A stretch of 64,000 nt of DNA from Eleusine coracana subsp. coracana (taxonomy: Eukaryota > Streptophyta > Magnoliopsida > Poales > Poaceae). A program made the position numbers and the translations under genes. Shown here one piece after another: positions 1 to 10,725 of the stretch. The notes below the pieces were generated by a model. That model ran no database searches. It saw nothing but the letters and a program-made list of their open reading frames with translations, and was not told the origin of the DNA. Numbering within the stretch: the first letter of the stretch is position 1; every line of letters begins with the position of its first letter. The stretch covers positions 69,428,403 to 69,492,402 of the forward strand of contig CM064426.1 in NCBI GenBank assembly GCA_032690845.1, in the 5' to 3' direction.

Positions 1-2130
1 AACACAATGCATAGTTGTTATGGATCTCTTTAACCTCCAAAAAGCATGACCTAATCCTTGTTTAAAGATCAAGATAAAGTTATGAACTTAGCAATTTGGT
101 CAAGTCTAAAGTCATTTTAGCTGAATTCAATTTGGGTGATTTCAGGTTAAAGTTGTGATGAAGGCCACACGCAAATAACTAGCATAGTGTGAAAGTCATA
201 AACATCAGGCTAGACAACACGTATTTGTAGATTATGACACTGAAAAGTCTCAAAATTGTTATTTAGTTTTATAATCCAATATTTATAATAAATTTTTTGA
301 AAGTTTAAATCTTATTTCCTAATTTGCATCTAGTTTAAATCATGTGATGTTATAATTTTCTATCTCCAAATACAAGTTATCAAGTTGCATCTCTCAATTT
401 CATGTGCAGTTAATTTGTCTTTTATTTAAAGGCCATGTTGGAGCTTGAAATAATTTTAACTTGTAACTAACTTTAGACTCTAATAATCAGCAATGTCCTA
501 AACATAATTGTCCCTCTTCGAGAAAATTTATTAGCGATGTCCGTGAGTTCGTGCCGATCTCCGTGTCTTTCTGTTTCAATTAATCATTTCCGCCCTAATC
601 AAATGAAGTTTCTAGTGGACAAGTTTTCTTCCTCCGCTCCGGTCAGCTTCCTGATCTATATCTCCTTGTTTCTACCACATTTTTGGATGCACGCACGTGG
701 CTGAGACCCATTTGTCTGTAATCCTTGAAACGACACATTTTTGTCTGTGTTCAGTTTGCGTAGAACGCCGTCGAGCCGAGAACATAGCCTGGTCGCACAC
801 TGGACATGAAAGTGCGTAGGCGAGGGAAGCGACGCTCGCGATCGAGGGAGGCATGGCAGGGCAGGGGACGGCCAGATAGGTGGATGGAGCGCGCCAGGGT
901 GGCGGCGCGTGGAGGGAGGCGACAGCACCCGGCTGGCGGTGGGGGAGGTAGGTGGCGCGGCTGGCCAACGGCGATGGGAGGGAGGCTGCGCCGGTGTCGG
1001 GCATGAGAAGAGAAAGGGAGGAGCAGCACACCAGGTGGAGACAGGGGAGAGAGAGGAGAAAGAAAGGGGAAAAGAGAGAGAGAGCAGAGGGGAAAAAAGA
1101 ACAAAGAAAATAAAAAATTAGGTGAGATTTATGTTTTGGAGGAAGGATGGGAGGCTAAAAACTTAAGGTTAGAAGGAATTTGGAAGCTTATGTGTTTTGC
1201 ATATTTAAATAGAGAACTTGCTAAAAAAATTTTACTTAGCATATAAAATTTTAAATAGGAATCTAGATACATGTTGGAGATGCTAATGTTTACTAAAGCC
1301 TGGCGAGTGACGATGAGCATAGGACGCGGAACCGGCCAGACAACCAGCGGGCAACCAATCTCTTGGTTTTCCCGGCGCGCGTCCGCGTTGCCGCGAAGCT
1401 ACACACTCCTGTTTCTGTTGCAAGCTGCTGCTGCCTCTGTGGGGAGCGGCTTTTGTCCGCCGCGCGGGATATCCGCCTGATATCTGGACGGTGGAGAGCA
1501 TTCTAGAGTGGATACGTGGACGGCCTAGCTGCAACAGTCTGAACTGGTGGACCTTATGTAGTACAAGTACTGTAACACAGTTGAGTTAATGCTATCGTGT
1601 GGAAGATGGATCTAGAAAAATAATAGTAGTGAATAAGATCTAGAGTGACAAATATAATAGTAGGAAGTATAATTTTAATTATAAGAATAATATAACAAAC
1701 TTGAAATATTTATGTAAATGGTTTAATCATATCCATTTGAGATGAAACAGTTTTTTTTATGTTAGTTGAATAATTCATTTTGTTATATTACAATACAAAA
1801 TTTAAGATGTAATAAAAATTTACAAGATAAAATAAAAATAAATCAAACAAAAACTTGTGAACATGTGGTTCCCGAATGAGTAATTACAATTGTCAACTAT
1901 TCAAATTAATTTCTTAAATATAATTACAACATGCATAAATTTTGTTGTATTACTAATAATAATGGGCTGCGGATTAAAAATGATTTTCTTTGCTTTTTAC
2001 ATAAGTGTAATTGCATTTTTTATACACTAGTATTTAAAATTGTTTTCAGAATTAAATCTTTTTGTGATGCATGTTGTGAACATCATGTCGATGAAGTATC
2101 GGTATATGCATAAATTTAGGTGTTCCAACG
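1..2130. other. intergenic, AT-rich with one GC-rich island
   Basis: I see no convincing gene here. Most of the stretch is AT-rich. A GC-rich island at about 780-1060 has open frames on both strands, but they are low-complexity Pro/Arg/Ser-rich and lack splice or family signals. Minus-strand positions 740-790 contain a motif (TCGACGGCGTTCT) that recurs near 20573 and 24013 in the UGT downstream repeats, so part of this DNA is a diverged copy of that flank. A motif GTTGGAGATGC near 1274 resembles ends of rice short DNA transposons, but I found no partner end. Confidence 0.5.
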
Positions 2131-2135
2131 CTTTC

Positions 2136-2250
2136 ATGCGGTGAAGATGCACCCTGAGATGTGTTTGAAAATTTTACACTGTGAAAAATAATTATGCGGT
2201 GAAGATGCACCTCAGATGTGTTTAAAAATTTTACGCTGTAGAAAACAACT
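2136..2250. repeat. tandem duplication, about 58-bp unit x2
   Basis: Two adjacent units begin at 2136 and 2194 with ATGCGGTGAAGATGCACC and continue through a shared AAATTTTAC segment. They differ at a few positions. No function is apparent. Confidence 0.75.
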
Positions 2251-3182
2251 GTGCAAAATGCAGTAAAAGAAAGTGTGTGAACGGATTAACTTATTTTCTG
2301 TGGCGTGCTTCCCGAGATGCATTTATTAGCAACAATACGAGCAACTGCAATGTTTAAAACCAACTTGGGTAATAAGAGTGGATCCCAGGTTCAGTCGGTT
2401 ATAGTTGTTTAGATCTCCACAATGCATATGTAACCGGGTGAGATAAGATAGGCCCCATCGATGAAAAAACAATTGCAATCGGTAATCTCCGTCTCTTTCC
2501 TTCCCGCGAGATCTCCAATCCTTCTCTGGTTCTCTTTATCGCCAGTCCCAAATCTTCCAAATCCTCCAAATCCCTGCCGAAGAAAATTGTAGGATGAGGA
2601 ATCGAACATATTCGGTGGCTCCTACTCCTTCCCAATCCGATTGAAATCGATTTGCTCTGATCTGCAACACAAACATGGAAGATGCGCACATGCACGACGG
2701 ACGGCGAGCTGGCGACCTTGTCCAAGGTTGGTGTGTGCGGGATGCTGGCAGCACAACAGCATGCGCGCGGCTCAGGGCGCCGGCATGTGCGCGGATCAGG
2801 CACTGGCATGCGCGCTGGTATGTGCTCGGTGGCTAGCGAGCGGCTCGTGCTTGGCTCGCTGGCAGCCTGGCAGGAGCGCGGCAGGCTGCTGGCCACCGAT
2901 GGCCAGCTCCGGTAACCGATGCTGATGCTGAATGATGTCTACAATAGTGGGTAAGTCCAGCAAGTTTTTCACTAGTTGTGTGAATCTCAGTTTATTATTA
3001 GCTTCTCCATTACAATTTGATAATTCTTTGCATGTGGTACAAACTGATTGCAATACAGAAATTAGTTCATAGTGCATACTGATAATAATCTAGAAATTAG
3101 TAAAAAACATACATACTAATAATCTGAGATGGATGGTTCAACATATACTGAAAACTACAAGATGATAAGAAATCAATTAACT

Positions 3183-4535
3183 CTAATTTGTAGGCTGTTG
3201 AGGACCAAACTTTTGCCACACATGCTCTATCAAATCCTGCTTCAAACGACGATGGGTACCTCGATCACGTATTTCCATGTCCTTTTCTAAGACTTCTGTA
3301 AATCCATAGACCGGACCATGATCAAGTCCTACCATTTGAGGTGAATGCTGCGCTTGTACATATATATTTCCATCTGGTATGCCATAGGAGTCTCTCTTAT
3401 CCTCAATTATCATGTTGTGCAAAATCACACAACCATACATAATATCTGCAAGTTCATCTTCTTCCCAAAGCCGTGCAGGATGGCGTATGATGGCCCAACG
3501 TTTCTGGAAAACACCGAAAGCCCGTTCCACATCTTTCCTTGCACTTTCTTGTGCCTGAGCATATCTTATATGCTTAGGAAATTTTGGTCTACTGATTGTT
3601 TTGACAAACGCTGTCCACTCTGGATAAATCCCATCAGTTAAATAATATCCCATGTTGTACACTGTCCCATTGACTATATACTCAACCTCCGATGCTCTCC
3701 CTTGTAGTACCTCTGTAAATAGCGGTGACTGGTCCAACACATTGATGTTATTGTTTGAACCAGCAACACCAAAAAATGCATGCCAAATCTATAAGTCTTT
3801 AGAGGCAACAGCTTCAAGCATTATTGTAGGTACTCCATGATCACCACGTACGTATTGCCCTTTCCATGCAACTGGACAATTTTCTCATCTCCAATGCATG
3901 TAGTCCAGACTACCCAGCATGCCAGGAAATCCATGATCCTCTCCAAACTGAAGTAAATGTTGAATATCTTGCTCGTTAGGCCTGCGAAGATACTACTGAT
4001 CATATATATGTCTCACTCCTTGAACAAAATTAATCATGCATTCCATTGTCGTGCTTTCTGCAACTCCAAATGATTCATCCTGTAGATCACCCGGTGTACC
4101 ATATGCCAACATTTGGATGGCAGCTATGCATTTTTGTAGTGGGGATAGACCCACCTTGCCAGATGCATCTCGTCGAAGACGAAAATATGGGGACCAAACA
4201 CCAAGAGCTTCAACAATGTGTAGAAATAGATGCTTTCTCATGCGAAATCTCCTACGAAACTGCTCATCAGTGTACAAAGGGTTGTCTGAAAAATACTTAG
4301 CAAACAATCGTTGATGCTCATCTTCATGTTCTCTATTTAGGTACCTTCATTTATAACCACCACGCTGTTTACCAGCTACATATGCTTTGAACTGTGCTTG
4401 AAGTTTTACCTCAAGGCCAGCTTCAATCTCAGCCTCCATAGGGTCATTGATTCCTTCCCACATCATTTCTTCAAGCTTTTCACTACTGATAGACCCATCT
4501 GAATGATTGGATTGATCTTCTGAGTTGGTAGACAT
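3183..4535 (-). pseudogene. PIF/Harbinger transposase (HARBI1-like DDE nuclease), inactivated
   Basis: The ATG at 4535 (MSTNSEDQSNHSD) opens a frame of about 450 codons, normal for plant PIF transposases. Recognisable blocks are FRRRFRMRKHLFLHIVEAL (4260-4200), YGTPGDLQDESFGVAEST (4115-4055), LDYMHW around the first catalytic Asp (near 3910), IWHAFFGVAG (3795-3765) and RKDVERAFGVFQKRW with the catalytic Glu (near 3520). Stops interrupt it after GGYK (near 4347), after YDQ (near 3994), after HWR (near 3893, probably Trp to TGA) and after KDL (near 3791, Trp to TAG). The expected NDIN motif carrying the second Asp reads NNIN, so a catalytic residue is also lost. Transposition by this copy is excluded. 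Confidence 0.85.
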
Positions 4536-4650
4536 TTCTTTAGGGATGTAACTGGAGAGAGCATAAGCTGAGAATGAGTTTCTGATGTGTTCCTGGTGCA
4601 CTTGTATTTATAGATGGGGACTGCAACGGCTATTTCTATAACAACTCTTT

Positions 4651-4752
4651 CTTTTACTTTATGTTAGCATTCCAATGTCTGCTTTGTTTTACTTTATGTT
4701 AGCATTCCAATGTCTATTTTCTTTTACTGGTTGTCAGCATTCCAACGGCTAG
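4651..4752. repeat. short tandem repeat inside the PIF/Harbinger remnant
   Basis: A unit built around TTAGCATTCCAATGTCT occurs three times with decreasing identity between the two ORFs of the element. A second short duplication, CATGCTAGGATTACAACACA, lies at about 4830-4890. Confidence 0.65.
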
Positions 4753-4894
4753 ATGTAATAAACAATACTCACTGATACAAGAGATTACTTACTAAAACAA
4801 GTTATTCAATAAGGATTAGATATACTACCACATGCTAGGATTACAACACACTAGGATTACAATTACAACATGCTAGGATTACAACACACTAGGA

Positions 4895-6142
4895 CTACTT
4901 ATTCCTCAGTGCTCTCAGTAAGTTCTTTAACAATCTGGTCCAAGATAGCTTCATTATCGTCAGCCTTGATGCACTGTAATTTGAAGTGTCCATTTGTGAC
5001 CATTGTATATAAGTCTGATACTTCTCCATCTTAGTCTGTTCTTTTTTTGCTGTTGCTGATTTTGATGTTGCCTCTGCAGCTTTGATCGTTGCTGCTGCTT
5101 TGATTAAAGCTGCCTCATGAAAGAGAACCATATCCTGTGTTGGCTGGTCCCCCAAAGGTGATAGTGCAGCAATTTTTTCTTTTCCTTTTAGCTTTGCTTT
5201 TGCTTTCTTCTGTCCCTCAGGACGCTTTTGTTTGGTCACAGTTTCGTCTTCGGTGTCTTTGTTTGATGATGAAGTGTAAGCTCCTGATTCTGAAATTTTA
5301 GTCCTCTTATTCTTGTTATCTTCTTCTTTGAGGACTCTGCGTCATTTAGGTAAATCCTTTAGATCTCTCCATAAGTACTCTAAAGTGAAAGACTTGTTCT
5401 GATTTTGTCCTTTGTACCATTTGTGAGCTTTCTCCATCACCATATCATCTGATTGTCCACTATAATAGGTATTTCTAATTTTGGAATAAGCTCCACATAA
5501 CTTTGCAACATCCCTCTTAATACCACCCCAATGTGTCTTGCATTGCAAAGCAGCCCTTTGGTTGTTTCTTGGCTTGTCACTGTTGAAGTCTGCTGCTACA
5601 GCCCTCTAATAATATTCAGCCTTCTGGTCTACCCCTTTGATGGGATCAACTGAGTTGCGAACCTAAGCATTAGCTAAATCCTTATTTTCTTTTTCAGTCC
5701 AATTGCGGCGTGTACCTTTTCTTCCTTCGTCACTACTACTGCTTGAATCTTCAATGCTAACCGGCTCCTTCTATTGTTGCATTGCAGGGCATGGGAAGGC
5801 TGACTTGGATCCTTGAGAAGAAGTGTTGACTACAGCTCCAATCGGTTGGTTTGGTGAGTGCATACAACTATCTTGAGATCCAAAACCTTGAAATCTTATT
5901 GGTGCTGAGTGCAACTAATTTCCTTCTTGAAAGCTTGGAGGAGATTGGCCATATGGTGGAAAATTGCTTGCAAGGCCAAATGGGTTGAAGTTCTGAAAAT
6001 TAGGTGCTAAGTATTGGAAAAACTGAGGTGGGGAAAATGTGGTGGGGATTTGCATAGGAGGAGAGCTTGGGTTAGAACTAGGAGAGCTTTGGTTTAGTGA
6101 GGATTGACTATGCATGTTCATGAAATCTTTGCCTAGATCCAT
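4895..6142 (-). pseudogene. PIF/Harbinger ORF1, Myb/SANT-like DNA-binding protein (broken)
   Basis: Reading from the ATG at 6142 (MDLGKDFMNMHSQSS), the frame gives a Ser/Pro/Phe-rich N-terminus, then a Myb/SANT-like trihelix segment with RRNWTEKENKDLANA near 5700 and QCKTHWGGIKRDVAKLCGAY near 5530. A Lys/Ala/Glu-rich C-terminal helical region of the NAM-associated type follows (KKAKAKLKGKEKIAAL near 5190). In-frame stops occur after EGN (near 5914), after AMQQ (near 5773), after LANA (near 5666), after AEYY (near 5609) and after DLPK (near 5342). In intact elements this protein is required together with the transposase and contributes DNA binding; here it is dead. The match is by recognisable motifs and by the position upstream of the transposase. 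Confidence 0.75.
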
Positions 6143-7164
6143 TTGTGAAGTTTGGAGGTGGTTTGATTTGTTGGTCTGTGTTGTTTTGTAGGTGTCTGGT
6201 GGGTAATGGTCGGAAGCAACGGCTACAAAAGGCAGGTGAAGGCAGGCAGGAGGGAGGAAGCAACGGTTAACTGATTCGAATAGTTTATTGTATAGGAATA
6301 GTAGCACTGTATAAATATTGTAAACAATTAAACTTGTTGCCGGCAGCAGCGTTGTGGCCTGGTTTTAGCTACTGCCGCCACAATAGTTACTACCCACTTC
6401 TACACAGCATTTATTGCCTATTGCCGGGTTTATTTCTCTTAGCAGATATCCCCGTGGAGGAGATGAAAATTTCCCTGCCTCTGTGTGTCCTCGAATTAAC
6501 TCACTGTAGGTAGCGCGTTGAACACGACAGTGCGTGTGCATCGTGTCTGCGCGCGCCGGTGTATGGCAACAAAGCACACGAAACTAACTCCGAAGCTGAG
6601 GAAGAAAGTCGAGGACAAGCTCCAGTCCAGGAAATTCAGCCCGCAACGCCGGTGTTCTTGTCGGTCAAGAGCTGCTGCTATGTAATGTGAGCATGGTAAG
6701 TTGTGCACCGGTGTTTCCTCAGTCCAGTAATTTGGTGTTGTTCGTTCGAAAACGTGTAGCAATTCGGTTTGAGCTTATCAATCTGACGAAATCACAGTTC
6801 TTGATCTGAGTTAGTCGAGTTGCGTGCACCAACGCACATCTGATTGCTTGTTTTTTGTTTTCTTAATAGTTAATGGTAGAAACCACCCCATGAACTAATC
6901 TCGGTCATAAATTAATCTGTTGTAAAACTCCACCCACCCAGGATTTGCAGGGAACGCATCGCGCTTGCTTGCGCGTGGGGACAACAGGTCCTCGTGCACC
7001 CCGCCTGGCGCGCTCCGCTTGTTGGTCGGTCATCCTAGTGCAAACCAGTTCTTAAAAGTATTCACTAAGGATCGAATTATGGAGATCTTCACGTGTTCAA
7101 GCACCGATGCAGCGTAAGAATTGTTAGCTCAGCGACGTTTCTTCGGTTCAGAAATTCGGTTGGA

Positions 7165-8890
7165 CGCTTTGTTCATGCATCTGGTTAGTTGTTCTGCTGC
7201 ATTGCCATCCTGCTCTGAACTTGCCATTGGCAATGACAACAACTTCAGTGAGTGCTTCAGCCGGAACGTCCACGCCGTTCCTGGAGGAGACTGATCGCAG
7301 CAGTTCCATAAATCGTTTTTATTTCAACTCACTGAAATGAAATATCTTTGTAGCGACACTTTCCTATTAAAATAAAACAATTATTTGCAGTTTGGAAAAT
7401 CAAAACTCGACGAGGTCTGCACGAGACGATCCTTCTTCCGCGAGTGCGGGAGGCTGCTGCATCGCTCGCGTTCCTGGACCGCCTGCGCTTCACCGGTCTT
7501 CTGGCTCCACCTGACCTTCGCCTCCAACCTCTGCAGCGCTCACCACCATGCCACATCCTCCTTATCAACAGTGCAGCAGTTCGTGGTCTTCATGATCTCA
7601 ACGCCGAGCTTCATCTCGTCCATGCATGATCCACGTCTCTTGTTGAGCCTCTGCTCCGCATACATCGGCCAACACAGCATCGGCAACGCCGCCGTGACAC
7701 ACTCCACAGCACTGAGTAATCCACCCGCTGTGCGTCACCAAAGCGCAGGTCGCCCGGTGCCGCAGCACGTCTGCCTACGGTGCCCACAAGCTGACAACCA
7801 AGCCTCTCTGATCCTAGTGCGCTCCCGGAACCAGGCGATGGCAGAAGAATGCATGATCTCGTTATCGTTACATTTGGTGGGAGCTCTTCCTTTGATGTTC
7901 CATTCTTCGAAGTCAATGGCCGTGATAAAGTGCCGTCGCTTTTTGGTAATAAAACTGGTTCCAATTGTTCCAGTGATTCGGACGATACTATATATTAGTC
8001 AAACAACACCGTCGCAGCTGCTTAGGTCGTCCCTGACAAAGCCTTTGCTTCGAAGGAATTGCGTGAGAAGAATAAGTCATGTAATGTAAGTAGAGAAATA
8101 GTACAACTTTGCACAAGGTCGTGGTTGATTTGTTTTGATATGAGATGTTTTATTATTTTCCTCATAGTATATGATTAATAATAGAATGCATCAGCAACAA
8201 CAATTTGATTGACCATTATAAACATATAAAGCTTACACATACTTTTTGTTCTCATATGTTAACAACTTGAATCCAAGCTGTAGCAACTAGTATCCTGTCA
8301 AGAATGGGTCAATTGGCAAAGGGCATAGCGTGTTTAGTGTCACATACATTTAGAGAATACTGAAGTGATTAGAATTTGTAATATATACTTATGACTTTAT
8401 GAGCTTCAATCGTTTTTATTGTGACACATCTCTCAAATTGTAATATTTACAATGTTACTTTCAAGTACTTAAGTATGTGAAATGTTGGGTAGGTGTCTAT
8501 ACACTTAAAATCTGTATACAACTATATGTCACATCCTTATTTTAGAATATGATTTTTTTTAGTACATGATACGATATTTTAGGTATGGTTTGTAGTCGGT
8601 CAATCACATATAAATTGTCTTAAATCTATCCAATCCATAGGAGTGATTATTGTCTCGTGATGTGAGTCGAACTAGGATCAGGAACGATGTAATTTCTTCT
8701 TTCACACTTAACAGAAAAATGTTCAGGACATGATAAAATAAATGGATTCAAAAATCAAGTTTAGATGTTACATATATTACATTGAGATCATATAGTGTTA
8801 TATTAGTGTATAATTTTTTTTACTTCTCATTAGAGAACACCAACATGAACCAATTGTTGTGAGATTAAGTTAACTCTTTAGTCATATTCA
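7165..8890 (-). repeat. inverted copy of the UGT 3'-end plus flank repeat
   Basis: Read on the minus strand, 8890 to 8400 matches the plus-strand sequence at about 28090-28470 (and 21750-22130). One shared stretch is CATACTTAAGTACTTG. The UGT-derived part follows, and then 7400 to 7165 matches 29080-29168 joined to 30437-30575. The match skips the hAT element at 29170-30436. This arm is therefore in opposite orientation to the plus-strand copies. Identity is moderate, so the duplication is old. Confidence 0.75.
7380..7964 (-). pseudogene. UDP-glycosyltransferase C-terminal half, pseudogene
   Basis: On the minus strand this aligns, with several frame changes, to the C-terminal half of the UGT gene at 18495-19993. 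The recognisable order is the acidic/Pro linker (KEELPPNV), the LLP..GFR segment, a degenerate PSPG sugar-donor box with frameshifts and stops, then the region matching ELVSAAEVEAKVR and the C-terminal helix. The donor-binding box no longer reads as WAPQ...HCGWNS in one frame, so no activity is expected. The N-terminal acceptor domain is absent. Confidence 0.8.
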
Positions 8891-8899
8891 TGCAGTGTG

Positions 8900-10480
8900 C
8901 CATTGCATCCATGATGCATGTTGTTTTTCCAATTGATTTATATCATGCTCCATCGAGTTGATGTTGCACATAGCCATTCTACAGCTTGTTATTCACCTAT
9001 CCCCACCAGGACACCCTCATCTTTCTAATTCTACAAGCTCAAGCACAAAACATCGATATCGCAATATGGTGTAGCTTGAACACACTAGTACTACGTTTGG
9101 AACTGATTATGGACAACTTCCATTGGATTTAAGTTGTAAGGGCTGTCAAATGGACTAATTCAGCGAGAGCTTCTCATGGGCACAATTTTTGTGAACACTC
9201 TCTTTACACAACAACACATAATCGACTCATCCATGAGCTTATGTAGAACAACTTTGAAGATCAAAATGCTCATAGATTTGGTGTGTAATCACACGCAGTT
9301 GTTATTCACCGTATCTATCGCCACCAGGACACCCTCACCTCTCTCCCAACTCGCTCACACGAATGCTTCACTCGGAACAGGCTTGTGAGAGGAACAGAAG
9401 ATGAGGGGCGACTAGGGCTTCGCGGCAACTCTGCCGGATTGGTGGGTCACCGGCGACCTCGAAAATGCTCCTCTCCCACCCCCTTCTTCCTTGCGGTTCA
9501 GTTCCCATTCGTCCTCGTAGCTCTGCTACTGTGGAGTGGCATCCGATAGCAGTGATGACTCCGGGATCACTTAAATCAATGGCAATTTAGTCCTCATTGG
9601 TCATAGAGAGGAGTCATGGCAACCATTTATCTTTTGTGCTTTGGCACCGGATTCCATAGAGGACTTTTTCTACCTTCGATGTGCCTTTGTTTTTTTCTAG
9701 AGAAATTGAGCCTTGTTTCTTTGTTTGATATGATTAAATCCCTTTAGCTAAAGACGGCCAAATTAATGTTACTAGTTTTTATCTCTAAATATTTGTGATC
9801 ACGTGAAATTAATTAACCTCCTAACCAGATTTCATATTTAAATTCAAGTTGAAATGGCAATGTGGGAGTTCGGAATATTTTAAACTTGAACAAAAAATTA
9901 GACTATTATATATCTCTATCTCTACCACCTGTGACCCACGTTCGCACTGCTCTGTGAACCGGTCCTGCAGTCTATGATCCATGCCCGCACCGTGCAATCC
10001 GCACATCTTGCCCAGCTAAACTGTCCCACACACGACCTCTCCTTCCTCTCGCTCTTGCTGCCATGAAACTGTCGGACCTCGCCTGCGCTTCCACCGAAGA
10101 AGAGCATTAGTAGCAGCGAGTTTATTGGATTAGATTGGCGAGGAGACTGGCTTAATACAATTAGTTCCACGTCCAGACATCGCTATGTTGCAAGCGACCG
10201 GTTGATTCACAGGACGCAAGCAGATATTCGTAGCCGGCCACCCCGACTTCGCCAACAACATGTCTGCGAAGATCAGTTCGATCCACATCAACAACATGTC
10301 GTTTCCGATAGAATCGTCGGAAGTGATTGGTTTGCCACACATTATTGCGGCCGTCAGTGCCCTTGTGTGCTTCAACCCAGTCGTAATGCAGACGCAGGAG
10401 ACGGCCATACAGCTGGTCATGCAACGTGCCTAGAAATATTCAAAACAGAGATAACACAGAGTTCTAGTACCCAAACTGCT
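8900..10480. other. intergenic, no supported gene
   Basis: AT-rich to mixed DNA. A short segment with TATTCACC and CACCAGGACACCCTCA occurs twice (about 8988-9030 and 9304-9345). Open frames on the minus strand at 10130-10424 lack family motifs and probably represent 3' flank of the B3 gene. I see nothing else I can support. Confidence 0.4.
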
Positions 10481-10484
10481 GCAT

Positions 10485-10617
10485 GAAAGAGGTTTTAGTT
10501 ACAGGACACAAAAGTGCACTTGCACACAAGCAAGGCATTACTAGGTACTGCGAAAGAGGTTTTAGTTACAGGACACAAAAGTGCACTTGCACACAAGCAA
10601 GGCATTACTAGGTACTG
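10485..10617. repeat. perfect tandem duplication, 67-bp unit x2
   Basis: The unit starting GAAAGAGGTTTTAGTTACAG at 10485 is repeated from 10552 with essentially no differences. It lies just downstream of the B3 gene stop at 10726 (minus strand), so it may fall in the 3' UTR. The near-perfect identity implies a recent event. Confidence 0.9.
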
Positions 10618-10725
10618 AGACATACTACGCTACATACTGCCTACTGCATATAAACCACACCTGTACATGAGCATTCCACATGCTAGAACTTATTAGGAGA
10701 TACTTACTGCACAGCATGAACTTAA

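Larger units (their letters stand above)
3183..6307 (-). mobile_element. decayed PIF/Harbinger transposon (two-ORF type)
   Basis: The region holds the two proteins typical of plant PIF/Harbinger elements in the same orientation: a Myb/SANT-like ORF1 (about 6142 to 4895) followed by a DDE transposase (about 4535 to 3183). Both carry several in-frame stops, so the element cannot make its own proteins. I could not find convincing terminal inverted repeats or a TTA/TAA target-site duplication, so the limits given are those of the coding remnants. Nothing gene-like is clear between 2260 and 3180. Confidence 0.8.

Noticed and set aside
2399..2896. 165-codon minus-strand frame
   Set aside because: Composition changes along its length, it has no domain motif and it lies in transposon-rich DNA; overlapping frames on the other strand are equally open.
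7385..8089. 234-codon plus-strand frame
   Set aside because: It is antisense to the UGT pseudogene and matches the antisense of the functional UGT, so it is not a gene.
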